DNA from: Chionis minor
Taxonomy: Eukaryota; Chordata; Aves; Charadriiformes; Chionididae
Length of the DNA: 64,000 nucleotides
Direction of reading: 5' to 3'
NCBI GenBank assembly: GCA_013398295.1
Contig: VZSF01009021.1
Span: 62,001-126,000 of the forward strand
How positions within the stretch are numbered: position 1 is the stretch's first letter; each line of letters begins with the position of its first letter. The notes under the pieces were generated by a model that ran no database searches, was not told where the DNA came from, and saw only the letters and a list, made by a program, of their open reading frames with translations. The translations under genes were made by a program, and so were the position numbers. Positions 38,138 through 49,400 of this stretch are shown here, one piece after another.

Positions 38138-38947
38138 CCCACACCCCCACAAGCAAGCACGTGCGCGTGCCCCCCACCTCCCGAACTCTGTCCCATGCGT
38201 AGTGTACCGTTCTGTGAAGTACCGCGGTGCCACCGAGAGCGGCCGAGTCCCCTCGGCCTCCGGACCCAGACCCCATCCCCGTGGCTCCGCCTAGGACGGC
38301 ACCGTATGTATGTTCTTGGTCACACAGTAGTTGCATCGTAAGTTAACAAAGGTAATTCATTAACAGCATTGATCGGGCTGTGCATGTAGTGACTGGAGGG
38401 CATAATTAGCCTTTCACCATGGTTAATAAGTGTTGCACACGTTCATATAAACCGGTATATGAAATATATATTCTTTTGGTTTTATCTTAATTTCTTGTTT
38501 TGTTTATTGCTTTACTAAGGTTTTCATCCTTTCCCCCTTCCCTGCGCCTGCCCCCCCCCTTCCCCAAAAACAAAGGAATCAGTAACATAACATAAAGATA
38601 CTTGAAAACAATGTTAAAATGTTGTGCTTGAAGGGAACTGTTATTCCTGATGTTCTTCTACATCTTTGATTCTTACTCAGTGTTGTATGCCTAGTGCGTA
38701 TCCCGGTAGGCTTTGTCTAGTGCATTTTGCCTCGGAACCTGATCCTGTGTAATACTGTTATTAAGCTGTGTTGTTGCTTACTGTGAAGGCAGGAATTTTG
38801 CTTCCTTTATTTTTATTAGGTAGTTACGAACTAATTGAACTGTGCTGTACTGCGGCCTTCATACTTTTTTCCTGTTCTTTCTTTGTCTTTCTTTTTGCAT
38901 TGAGGTTGCAGCCACCAAATACATTGTTGAATCAAATCGAAATAATA

Positions 38948-38966
38948 ACACACACACACACACACA
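38948..38966. repeat. (AC)n microsatellite in 3' UTR
   Basis: Nine and a half AC units in the TSPAN7 3' UTR, about 150 nt before the poly(A) signal. Likely polymorphic in length. Confidence 0.9.
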
Positions 38967-39116
38967 AAATCACAAAGAAACAGGCATATGAAATATTTTT
39001 GGGGGAAAGCAAAAGTTTAAAACCTTTTTAAAAAAATAGGACTTTTTTAATAATGCCTCTGTCTAGCATGCCAACGAGAATGCATTGATATTGTGAGTAT
39101 TTGTGATATACATATT

Positions 39117-39122
39117 AATAAA
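39117..39122 (+). terminator. TSPAN7: Poly(A) signal of TSPAN7
   Basis: A canonical AATAAA in the context catattAATAAAtgg, about 1.43 kb after the stop codon. A T-rich stretch at about 39150-39166 can serve as the downstream element, so cleavage is expected near 39135-39145. A G-rich run lies at 39288-39304. I found no stronger hexamer with a downstream element earlier in the 3' UTR. Confidence 0.7.
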
Positions 39123-39142
39123 TGGAACCATTACAGATTTCT

Positions 39143-40127
39143 AGCTGCTTCCTTTTCGTTCTTTAGTCATAACAAAACTCTTTTGAGGGGGGAAGTGAAC
39201 ATGAAACACAAGTGTACAGCTTGGAGTGATGTGTCTTTATGCATATTTTAACAACTAACTTGCTTGCGACAGAATGTGACTACCCTTGGGGGGTTGGGGG
39301 GGGGAAGCTGGAATTGTTTCAAAACTCCTAGAAAGATCTTCCACAGCTGGTTTCACCACGTGACACGTACAAACCCTCAGCTTTGCCACTTCTCATGACT
39401 GATAACGATCTGCAGTGTTTAATTATCCCGCCCTTAGCGCTGCACGTGATTTTAGCCTTAAGCATTTCTCCCTGGTTTTGGTGAGGGTAGGGAGAAGAGG
39501 GATTTGGGGTTGAGCGGGTGAGTAACAGCCATCTTTGCTGCGTTCATGGAAAGGCAGGCACTTGCCTCTCATTTGAACACGTGAAGTGTTGAAGATCTGA
39601 TGGGAATCCCACGGAAGTTTAAACCTGGAAGTTTTGGACCGAGCTCTTATATTGGCAACGTGGACAGAGAATAAGGTTTGAGGAGGGAAGCGCTGTAGCC
39701 TTCCGACTGTGCAGGAGCTGCGCAGCGCCTGTGTCTGCACAGCCTGTACAGCTGCCGCCATCCCAGCCCATCCTCCGTCTGTCTGTCCATCCATCCATCG
39801 GTGCCACCCACCCAGTTACCGCCAGCCTCTTCCCAGGGGGTGGCTGCCCTGCGTGGTGTCTCCAGCATCAGCTCCCGATGAACCTCTGCGTGGTGCTGGG
39901 GCGGCCGGTGTGCTGTCACCCAACACTGTAAAAGGGCTTGCAGCTGCGCAGGAAAAATCCCGTCGGCATACGTCCGGGCAGCATGTCTTAAAACCCTGGG
40001 AGCATTTTTGGCTTTATCCAGAGAGCACTTCCAGAGCAGGGAGGGGTGGTGGGGCCCTGGTTGCTTTGCCAGGGGGATGGGTAATCAGTACTCCATGTTG
40101 CTCTTGAAACACTGGTAGTGCTTTTTA
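39143..40127. other. Intergenic DNA just downstream of TSPAN7
   Basis: Contains a G6-TT-G9 run at 39288-39304 and short CTGT/CCAT runs at about 39778-39800. No gene is recognised. The open frames between 39423 and 40107 overlap on both strands with no family resemblance. Confidence 0.6.
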
Positions 40128-40484
40128 TCATAGAATCACCCAGGGTGGAAGAGACCTTTGACATCGAGTGCAACCATCAACCTAACACCGCCAAAGCCAC
40201 CACTAAACCATGTCCCTCAGCACCCCGTCTACCCGTCTTTTAAATACCTCCAGGGATGGTGATTCCACCACTGCCCTGGGCAGCTTGTTCCAATGCTTGA
40301 TAACCCTTTTGGTGGAGAAATTTTTCCTAATACTCAACCTAAACCTCCCCTGGCACAACTTGAGGCCGTTTACCTCTTGTCCTGTCGCTTGTTACTTGGG
40401 AGAAGAGACCGACCCCCACCTCACTACAACCTCCTTTCAGGTAACTGTAGAGAGCAATAAGGTCTCCCCTCAGCCCCCTTTATA
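40128..40484 (-). mobile_element. CR1 LINE fragment (3' end)
   Basis: It starts atcatagaatcacccagggtggaagagacc, the reverse complement of a CR1 3' terminus. It then runs through the reverse complement of the ORF2 C-terminal region (gatggtgattccaccactgccctgggcagc) to the segment equivalent to [18 protein letters not shown] in the 14.3-15.0 kb copy. About 355 bp, 5'-truncated, about 1 kb downstream of the TSPAN7 poly(A) site. Confidence 0.92.
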
Positions 40485-43400
40485 GATTTGATCCGCTGCC
40501 AAAATGAAAAGCTGCTATTTGCTGCTCAGTCTCTGTGTCTCTATCTGATGACAGCTCAGAGCTCTGCATTCGGCGTCTGTCACAATTTGCATGTTTCAGC
40601 CCGCCTCTAAAATGCACAACCCCACCCTACGCGGTCTTCGGCAGGTTGTGTCCCTGTGGTGCCCAGGAGCCGAAGCTCCGACTGTGCTGAGAGCCGGGCG
40701 CGCTGTAACACGCTTCGACCGGCCTGCTTTCTTCCATGGAAAACTCATATTTTCTTCATCACTTACCTTTTCCCTGCTACAAGTTGTTGGTAATGGGGAC
40801 ATAAAGGCATAGTATGTTTGTGCGACAGGGGCATTAAGGTCTCGGGGAGTCTGAAGTGCATTTTGTGGCAGGGTGCTGTTATGGCTGGGGGTGCAGTGAC
40901 TTCCAGCTGAAGATCGGTTTTCCCAGCGTCTTCTGTATCTGAGGTGTTCCCCTGTCACTCCTAAATGAATAGCACATAGTGAAATTTGTAGCGCTTCTCC
41001 TATGGAAGCGTGGAAGTCATTCTACTGATTTTTTTCCCTACCAAGCAAATGCCTTCACCTCAGAGCAAGTAAAGCACTTGCAAAGGTGGCTGTCCATCTC
41101 CTTCCCCCTTCTTGCCCCTGTCCCTGGGGTTCAAAACTAATCTGAAGTAGAGATTTGTAAATCAGAAGAGAGGAAGCTGGTCCACAAATTTAATTCTGCC
41201 TTCAATAGAGCATGTACTGCAAGGGAGCAGAACACCAGTACAGGTCCAGCATAAATGCTGGGCAGTTTGTGTGTACTTTGCTGGGAACAAAGCCACCTGG
41301 CGCGGGTCGCAGCACTCACATTTGCAGTCCCTTCCGAGGGCTTAAAAACAGTCGCAGCTGCTCGATCAGTTGCTGAGGCTACAGGATGCTGGAGCGATGC
41401 CCTTCTCCCGACGGCGGCGCAGGAAGTGTGCGGGGGGATGTTTTTCCACACCAGAAAGAACTGGCCCACCAGCCGCCCCAGTTTCCCTCCCCTATTCATC
41501 CCCGGACAGGTTTCCCCTGCCCCACGGAGGGGAGGGAGAGGGGAAAGGCTGCCACCTCCTTCCTCGGGACCTTCCAGAGTGGAAAAGCACCAGCATCTCC
41601 TCAGTTTTCTTTCATTTTTTTTTTTTTTCCCTTTCCCTGAAAGAAAGAGTTGTTTGTGCCAAGAGCTGTTTCTTTTGAAGATGCTGGTGTTGGGTGACAG
41701 GTCAGCAGGCCCCCAAACTGCTCCAGCTTGCCCGCCCCCATTCAGTAAAGCACGTGCTCAGCTTTAAAGGCGAAAGCGTTGAATTAAAAGTCCATCCAGC
41801 AAAGCCCTTCAGTGCGTCCTCAATCATTTCCCTCAGCCCAGCAGCGCTCCTGCTTACATGGGGTAGGTGCATTAATTGGGCTCTCGAGAGCTTCCCTGGA
41901 GAGGACCAGGCTGGTGAAGGCCCTGCCAAGGGCTTCCCCGGCGAAATCCCCCTGGCTCGGGCTGGGGAGGGTTGCACTAGCTGGCACTGTGGCATCCCCT
42001 GCCCCAGGCGCAGCATCCCCACGCTTCCCTGCCTCCCACCGGGAAGCTAGGCGGTGGAAAGGAAACAACGCCGGGGCTGCCGAGTATGAGTTAATGTCAG
42101 CCAGGCACAGATGTGTGGGATTTTCCCTCCAGAGGTGAAGCTCCCACCGGGTACCTGGGGGGGAATTTGCCTCCCAGACGGACGTCCACCCTCTGGCATG
42201 AACTGAATCGGGGGCGGAGGGGGCCGTCTCCTGCTGCCCTGGGCTGGCTCCGGCTGCCTGATCCCTCCCCAAGCAAACTGCATTCACTACAATCACCCAA
42301 CCCAAGCTGGGCAAATAGAAGGGTGGGCAGTTCTGGGAGTCAAAGCGGGTGATGGGGCGACTGGATGACTCCCAGGAGGGGCAGGAGTAACGGGGCATGG
42401 CTGGGGAATGAGAGTGGGAGGTGGACCGTGACTGTGGGAGGAGGAAGAAGGGTTATTGAGACCATCTCGTTTTGGCCCTGGTGGGCTGCTAGCGTGGTTT
42501 GGCTGCAAGGTGGACCAGCATCCTTAGCTGGCACGTGCATCCCGTCCTGACCTGCCTCCCAGGATTTGCTTCTGCTGAGGAGGACAGCCCCGAGCACTGC
42601 CAAGGGGACAATACGTTGCCGTTAAGTGGTTTTTTCACACTAGCATCAAACTGCAGCTCGGGGAGCAAGTGGCTGTGCGGGAGGGCCTTGCTGGCTGCCG
42701 CCATCCTTGGGCGAGCATCGCTGCGCAGGAGACTGGCTTTGCAGGACTGCTGCTGGGATTTCAGCCTGTTGCTCCTCGGAGGACCCAGTGCAGGGGCTAA
42801 AATGATTTTATCATCTGTGACTCTTCCCCTTGACTTTAATGGCTCATTACCATTTAAGATCATTTTAAGATTAGCAAATTAACTTGCTGCCAGCCGAGTC
42901 CCATGCACTGTTTAGTTAATGCTGTATAAAATACTTGACATCCCACTAGAGGAGTAGGATTGATCGGGATGTCAGACTTCTACCAGGGCTGAGTTAGGAA
43001 TGCTTCAGTATGAACCCGTATAATAAAAACAGAAATCTTCATGATTCAACATACAAATGACACTCCTGCTTTTTTGTAAATAAAAGTGTTTTGCCCTCCC
43101 CAAACGTGTGAAATCTGGTCAACCTTCTGCAGGCTGCTTTTACCAGCTTGGCCTAATTCTGAAGAAAAAAGCTGTTGCTTTTGCCTTTTGCTTGGCATTG
43201 CACCTATTCCTGTTGCAACCAGGAAGCGTTTCATTCAAAGAGGGTTTCATTTTTGCCTAACGTGACCGGAGATACTCGATACGTGTAAGCTCATTAAAAG
43301 CAAGAGCTGTGCTGAGGCAGCAGCTCTTCAAGCTCTGGAGTCTGTTCTGCTCCACGGTAACTGCAGCGTGTCTATTTTTGGTCTCTGCTGAAGCTATCTA

Positions 43401-45775
43401 TAGGTGACACCGAGTACTTATTTTAGATTGCGGTCCTTCCCTGTAATCAATAACTGAGGTGTGTATATATACGCCCACGCATAACAAACATCCCTGGTGC
43501 GCTATACAACAGTATAGCTCATAATGTGATGTACGTTCCCCATGCAACTACTGAATCACCACAATGCTATTTTTCATTCCCCATTCTTACCCATCTCGGC
43601 CAAGACTTGCAAAAGCATGAGATTTCGGACAGCCCTCTGGAGGTATTTCCAAAATGTTCTAGCTTTCAGAAAGTGCCGAGCGACCTACCTTTTGGGAATC
43701 CAGCCCTTTCAAAACCTCGCAAGGCACTTTTAGAAGTGAAAAGTCATTTTTGAAAGCCCTATCTGTTCTTAAAATGGAGATTATTCATCCAAGTAAAAAA
43801 CGTTAGTATTTTTTAAATTGCAATTATTTCCAGAGGGGAAGCAAGGATAGCTTTCTGGCTTGCATGGAAAGCACGGTTTGTGTACTTTATCTTCATGAGT
43901 AGAGAATCAGAAATCACGATGTGAGAGAAGAATTGAATAGGTGGAGAAAAAAGAGAAAAAAAATATATATATAAGCCTCTATTTTTTTCAGTCAAAAGGG
44001 TTTGAAATGGGAAGTATTTCAACTTGATAGTGTGTCCGACACAGCGGTGCAACGATCCTCAGCTCGGAGCTGGGCAGGTTCAGCAGCTCAGGACAGCAGC
44101 AGGGGTGATCTGTGATCCGGTCCAGAGGGGACTGTTGCTTGCCAGGACACCCCTTCTGTCCTCCTGTTGGTGACAGCAGCTTTTTGTGGGAACCTGCAGG
44201 CATCAGAGTGCTAGAAACTACCACGGTTCACATGCAACAAAATCCACGGCCAGCGTCAATCCGTGGCACTACCCGAGGCTTTGCAGGAGCGGTTTGACAC
44301 TGGTAGTTTCCTGCTTTGGTTCCCAGGGGCTTACTGTGCTTCTGTGGCATTTACCTTTAACGTCGTGTTTGTAAGTTATTGCTTGCTCAAAAGAACCGGC
44401 TAGTGCTTTTGTTGATTATTTGGTATCTTCGGGCCTGTAATTATTTGTAATTAAAAGCAAACAGAAAAATTGCCCAGGATTTTCTTCACCCTGGAGTTCA
44501 CTGTGACCCAAATGTCAGACGAATGAGTCTGTCTCCCCGGTATAGGAACTGGTACATTGAGCCCGTGGGTTGTCGCTGTGGGCTACTCCGCTTACCTTTA
44601 TACAACCCTGCTACTTGCAGGGCCGGGGACTGCTTCTTCCCTGCAGGCGAGGTGGAGTTCAGCCCTGCTGGGAAACCAGCCCTGAGCCCGCTGCGCTCCC
44701 TCTGCCGCGCCGGCACCCGACAGCCTGCCAAAATCAATGCCATGCCTTGGGGGAGTATGGAAAACAGGCCTCTGCCTGTTGTGTGGAAGCGTGAGGCGGC
44801 GTGAAGGTATGAGGCTCAGAAAATCCTGGCCGGCGCCACGGCAAACTGGAGCGCTGAACTGAGCCTGGACTGGCGTAGTCCACCAGTCTCTGTAAAGGCG
44901 GGGTTTCCTCCCGATGCTTATCCGAATAACCTAGATGCTCCCTACTTGTTTGGACGATGCATTTTAAGTGCTACAATGTGAAAGGGAAATCAAAAAGCCG
45001 ATTAAAATCATCTCTAGGAGACCCATTCAATAAAAAAGTTATTGGCAATTAGCACAGTTTTTTATTAAAAAGTAATTAGGCCTCCTGCCCTGAGAATTAA
45101 TGAATGCTTTTCATTACACCCCAAGGGGTAGTCAACCCACTAATAACCCACTTCAGATGAATGTTGTTCTAAAACAACATTGTTTGACAACGCAAGCGGC
45201 GGGACGGTCACAAACAGGAGGCAGTCCTACACTGGCGAATGCTGGAGCTGGTTGCTTCAAAATGAAAAGCCATTAATAATTTTCTTGGATTAGTGCAATA
45301 GACTCCACTTCTTACTCATTAAGGAGATGAAGCAAAGCATACAAAAAGAGCAGTGCCTCACGTGTCCCTGGGTGCAAAGCTGAGGAAGCCAGTGGAGATG
45401 TGCTAGTGCTGGCTACTAGCTTTTGCTGAACGTGTCCATAGAGCTTGACAGGGTGGAACGGGACTTGGCTGCGTGCTTGTCTGGACGTGGCCATTTTGCT
45501 GTCCGAGAGGTGTCTGACAGCTGAGTGGCAGCGGGTTGTGTGTCCCTGCTGTGTCCCCTTCACTGCTTAACCCATTGGCACCACAGGGAACGAGCACCAG
45601 GCGGCGGTGGTGCTTCCTCCTTGCCCCTGTTTGATGGTTGGTATTTTCAGTGAGATACGTGTTGCTGCAGGTGGAAAAGCCCCACAGACTTCTCAGTTCA
45701 GTGGCTTTCTTGCTCTGACAGCCCATCGGCTGTTATCACGGCCGCCTGGTTCTCCTCAGGGTGGTAAGGCACGGC
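40485..45775. other. Intergenic DNA, no gene recognised
   Basis: About 5.3 kb. The region 41250-42800 is GC-rich and generates many overlapping frames on both strands (up to 192 codons), none with a recognisable domain. A T-run lies near 41618-41630, and an alternating AT tract near 43964-43974. Two AT-rich, TAAT-rich blocks (42800-42895 and 44990-45130) look like candidate conserved regulatory sequence. Confidence 0.6.
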
Positions 45776-46428
45776 TGTTATGTTTTGAGGAACCCACAAC
45801 AATTTACTGTTCTTCAGACAATTATTCTATCACCCCATGACCTCTCCCCACCCAAGAAGTGGAACCAGGAAAAAACAAGATCTGGGGGTTGAAATAGAAA
45901 CAGATGTAATAGAATAAGGCTAAATAATTAACATTAATAATACTGAAGAACCAATATTGATCCCAATACCAATATAAAATACACAAGGATTATACTCAGC
46001 CAATTCTATCAGTCAGAAGCTGTGCACTCCCAGCTGGGGACAAATGTTGGACACTGCAAGCGCTACGGCTTCAGGAGGAAGGGATGGGCTCAGGGGTCCG
46101 GCACCAGGGCGAGAATTTCTCAGGATGGCCACCATCAAGGAAGAGAGAGAACTCCTCATCAAACTTTCTAATTTATATTGAATGTGATGTTCACAGTACA
46201 AAATAATCCTGTTGGTCTGCTTGGGTCAAGTGCCCAGGTCTTGCTCCTCCTCATCCCTGCACCTGGAAAACACTGAGACCTTGAAACCCACACACCACAA
46301 ATTCAGACACTAGACTCTTCTAAAACTAGTTTTCCCAAGTGTTACAAGAGACCTTACTGAAAAGTAAGATTACTGAAAAGTAAGTTTACTGAAAGAGAAG
46401 TTAGTCCTGTGTCACTCAAACCAGGACA
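45776..46428 (-). mobile_element. Probable avian ERV solo LTR
   Basis: Read on the minus strand the element begins TGTCCTGGTTTGAGTGACAC and ends CCTCAAAACATAACA, giving TG...CA ends over about 653 bp. The TGTCCTGGTTT start, a TATA-like TATAAAT (complement of 46170-46176) about 255 nt in, and a downstream GC-richer then AT-rich R/U5-like part match avian ERVL-type LTRs as I remember them. A 16-bp unit repeated three times sits in the U3 part. No gag/pol/env frames flank it, so it is a solo LTR. Flanking bases (acggc and gtggc) are at best a decayed target duplication, so the exact ends are uncertain. Confidence 0.62.
46354..46401. repeat. 16-bp tandem repeat, three copies, in LTR U3
   Basis: Units 46354-46369, 46370-46385 and 46386-46401. 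The first two are TTACTGAAAAGTAAG plus A or T; the third is TTACTGAAAGAGAAGT. They lie near the U3 end of the probable minus-strand LTR, where tandem repeats often act as enhancers. Confidence 0.9.
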
Positions 46429-49400
46429 GTGGCGCAGGCAGGTACTCCCTGTCAGAGGAAAGCCCTCAAAGCGTGAACAGATGAATGACGATTTCCCTTC
46501 CCCTGCCCCGGGAACATCCTTGCCTTTCCCTGGGGCAGCCCTCCCCTCCGACCCACGTGTGGCCCTCACTCAGTGTGGGTCTGGTGGGAACCCAGGCTGC
46601 CGCAGCTGACTGGGGGGCTGCGGGCATAGCTTCCTGCAGCCAGGCTTTAAAAGCTTTCCCATTACATTTCCAGACCCAAGGATTCAAGGTGAAGAGCTGA
46701 ATCCTCCCTCCCCTCCAAGCTGGGCTGCCAACTTAGGAAGAAGTGGTCCAGGATGATGCTGGGGAGCTTGGACATCAGGGCTTTCCCCAGGGAAAGACAG
46801 TAGGTGATGGGAGGTCTAATTAAGGGGGCCAGCAGCAAATTTACATGCTGCAGATAACATCTTCCTGCCCATTTCTTCCCCTGCCATCTCACACTTCTTT
46901 GCTAGAGACCCCGTTCCCACCCCGAGGCAAAGAGATGCCTCCAGCCTTCCCTGGCCTCTCCTGGGGAGCAGGGACCTTCCACCCCACAGAGGGGGACAAA
47001 GGCTGCTGGGCGATGGTGCTGCCTCCAGAGGCAAGCGTGGCAGCCAGCTCAGGAGCCAACACAAACTGCCATGGCCAGGTCTACCAGACACCTCTGTGGT
47101 GGCCACGTCTCCACGATGGCTCCACGCGCTGCGTGCAGCAAGGTCAAACGCCCAGGTGAGCAGTCAATGGAAGGATTGCTTCACCTGCATTGCCGTGCTG
47201 CCTGGAGGCGGTCGTGGGGTGTCAGAGCACCATCTCGCTGGCTGTGCCAAGGAAATACAGCCATGCCATGGAGCTAAGGCTGCGGGTGTAAAGATAGGAA
47301 CAAACAGGGGCAGAAAATAAGGAGAAGAGAATTAGGTAGCGCAGAGGCTATTGGGATGCCATGAGCACAGGGCCCCATTACAGTTGCTTTAGGCAGTCTC
47401 AGTTTTGGCATTTTGTAGGTTAGGGATGGCTAATTTTGCAGCTGTCGGCTTCTTAGAGTACATATTTGGTTTTGATGTAATTACTTAACTTCCAAAAAAA
47501 AAGTACATGAGAAAAAGTTTTGGTTTTTTTATGCGGAACCATAACCATCCTCTGAGGGACCCTTAGCAGGGCTGCAAGCCCTAGATCAGCCCCCTTACTG
47601 CTGGTCGAACCAGCTCTTCATGGGATGGTGGAACGGGGCTGCTCAGCTGCTGGCCCGCAGGCAAAGCTGCCTGGGCTGCGGAGAATGGGGATTACGGGGA
47701 TGCTCACACAGAGCACCTGGCCCCCTGGCGGGGGATGATTCCCGTGCTGTGTCATGATTTCACTATAAAGGGAAATAAAAGGTCCCTCAGTTTAATACTG
47801 GCTAAATTTTTATCCCCCCCCATTTTTGCTGGAAGGGCTGGCAGAACTCTGGGGAAAGTTTTACAAGGGGGGAAATTTTTATTTTTTTTTTCCAATTTAG
47901 AAGTTTTCAAAAGTTCAACTAGCTGTAATTAGCTTTGAAACATGAATTAGTAATCACTTAACTGTCACATTTATAGTATCTGGGCTCAAGGATCACTTTT
48001 TTTGGTAATATAATGGTATTTTAAATTAATGTATTTGTATTTGCAATTTTCACTTTTTAGAGAGTTGCCCTTTTTTTTGGTTGATTTTTGCTTTTTTCAA
48101 CGAACTAAATGGATGAAGACTTGGTGTGAACTTACTACAGAATGAGAAAGAACAGGGCTAGTTCTCCTGTGGGTTCATAGAGCGTGCTGGAGTCTGCATT
48201 TCCATCATTCATTTTCTTGCGATACTAGGAAAGGAAATTTTTGCAGGAATGCTTGAAGCTTGGAAAGGAAAGTATCCTTTCATGCCGTCACAGCCACAGT
48301 GCCAAAAAACACTAGCTGCTAGTATCTGCAGCTAGGACAGGTCAGACTCTAAGACATAAAGGCAGCCAGAAGCTCAAAACCAGGTGGACTTACAGGGTGA
48401 GTATGTTTTGGTTCAGTAGGAGCTGTGACCCAGTACACAGGTGCACTTGCTGAAATGGGAGATGCTCATAAACCCTCCCTGTAAATTACTTGCTTTGCAA
48501 AACTCCCATTAATATAGCACTTAAGGAACCTATCCCAGGCAGGCAAAACAAACATAAAGCCTGGACGGCTATTACCTGCGAGCTGCCCCGCTCTGGCATC
48601 ACACAGACCTGGGTGAGGTCTATAAGGCCCCAGGGTAGTCACTGTCCTTCCCAGGATGCTGCCACCACCGCAGGGCAGCACGTCCAGCACCCCCTCTTCC
48701 CCCTGGTTCCCCATCTGGATGGCTCTGCCGGGCTTCCTAAGGACGGCTTTGCATGGCGGCGATTCAAGAGTGAAGGCTAACAGAGTAAGGCGATGGACAG
48801 CTTTGCTCTTTTTTTTTGCATTTTATCCCGAGTCTTTAAATAGCTCCCTTCAAGTCCTGAGGGAATGTGATGTGCCTCAGTTTCCCTGCTAGAGAGGGAT
48901 GTCGTGACGGTAGGGTAGGAAATGCACAGAAACGCAGGCTGCCCCTGGGCCACTGGAGTAAGGAGCTCAGCTCCTTCCAGCTACAGAGTTGCAGTCTCCC
49001 TTAAAAAAATCAAAACAACAAGAAAACCCCCAAATTATACTAATTTCTTATCTTCAACTGTTCCTCTGCTGTTTTTCCTTTTCGTTATTTCCTAGTGGAT
49101 GAACTGACGCTTGTTTAAATAATGGCAAATGTGGCTCCCTTTGGATGGCTGAGATGATTAATAACAGCTCTTTTCTGGAGCCAGGCTGTGTTTCTGCAAA
49201 GGCACTGAAATTCCAGCCCAAACAAGCACCAACCGACCCGTTCAGAGGACGGCAGCGGCTGCAGCAGTGGTGCTGCTGGCCGAGCCGTGCGCTCCAGTCC
49301 CCGCTCCCTGACAGCCAAACTCTGTCTTTCCCGGCGAGCAGCCTACGGCTGGATGCTGAAAAGGTGGTTATGTTAGAAACACATGCTGAAAATGCCATGG

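Larger units (their letters stand above)
38025..39142 (+). other. TSPAN7: TSPAN7 non-coding last exon (3' UTR)
   Basis: About 1.1 kb from the inferred acceptor to just past a canonical AATAAA. It is mostly AU-rich, with a CpG-rich segment near its start (about 38118-38310), a (GCAC)n/CA-type tract near 38121 and an (AC)n microsatellite at 38948-38966. Open frames across it have no recognisable domain and are treated as non-coding. The exact cleavage position is inferred. Confidence 0.65.

Noticed and set aside
37730..38341. 203-codon open frame downstream of the TSPAN7 stop
   Set aside because: It spans the inferred UTR intron, a G-rich run and simple repeats. Its peptide is low-complexity, and the TSPAN7 protein already ends at the conserved YEMV.
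41250..42800. Dense overlapping frames on both strands, possible gene
   Set aside because: GC-rich sequence with few stops. No frame has a domain, and the splice sites and codon patterns are not convincing.
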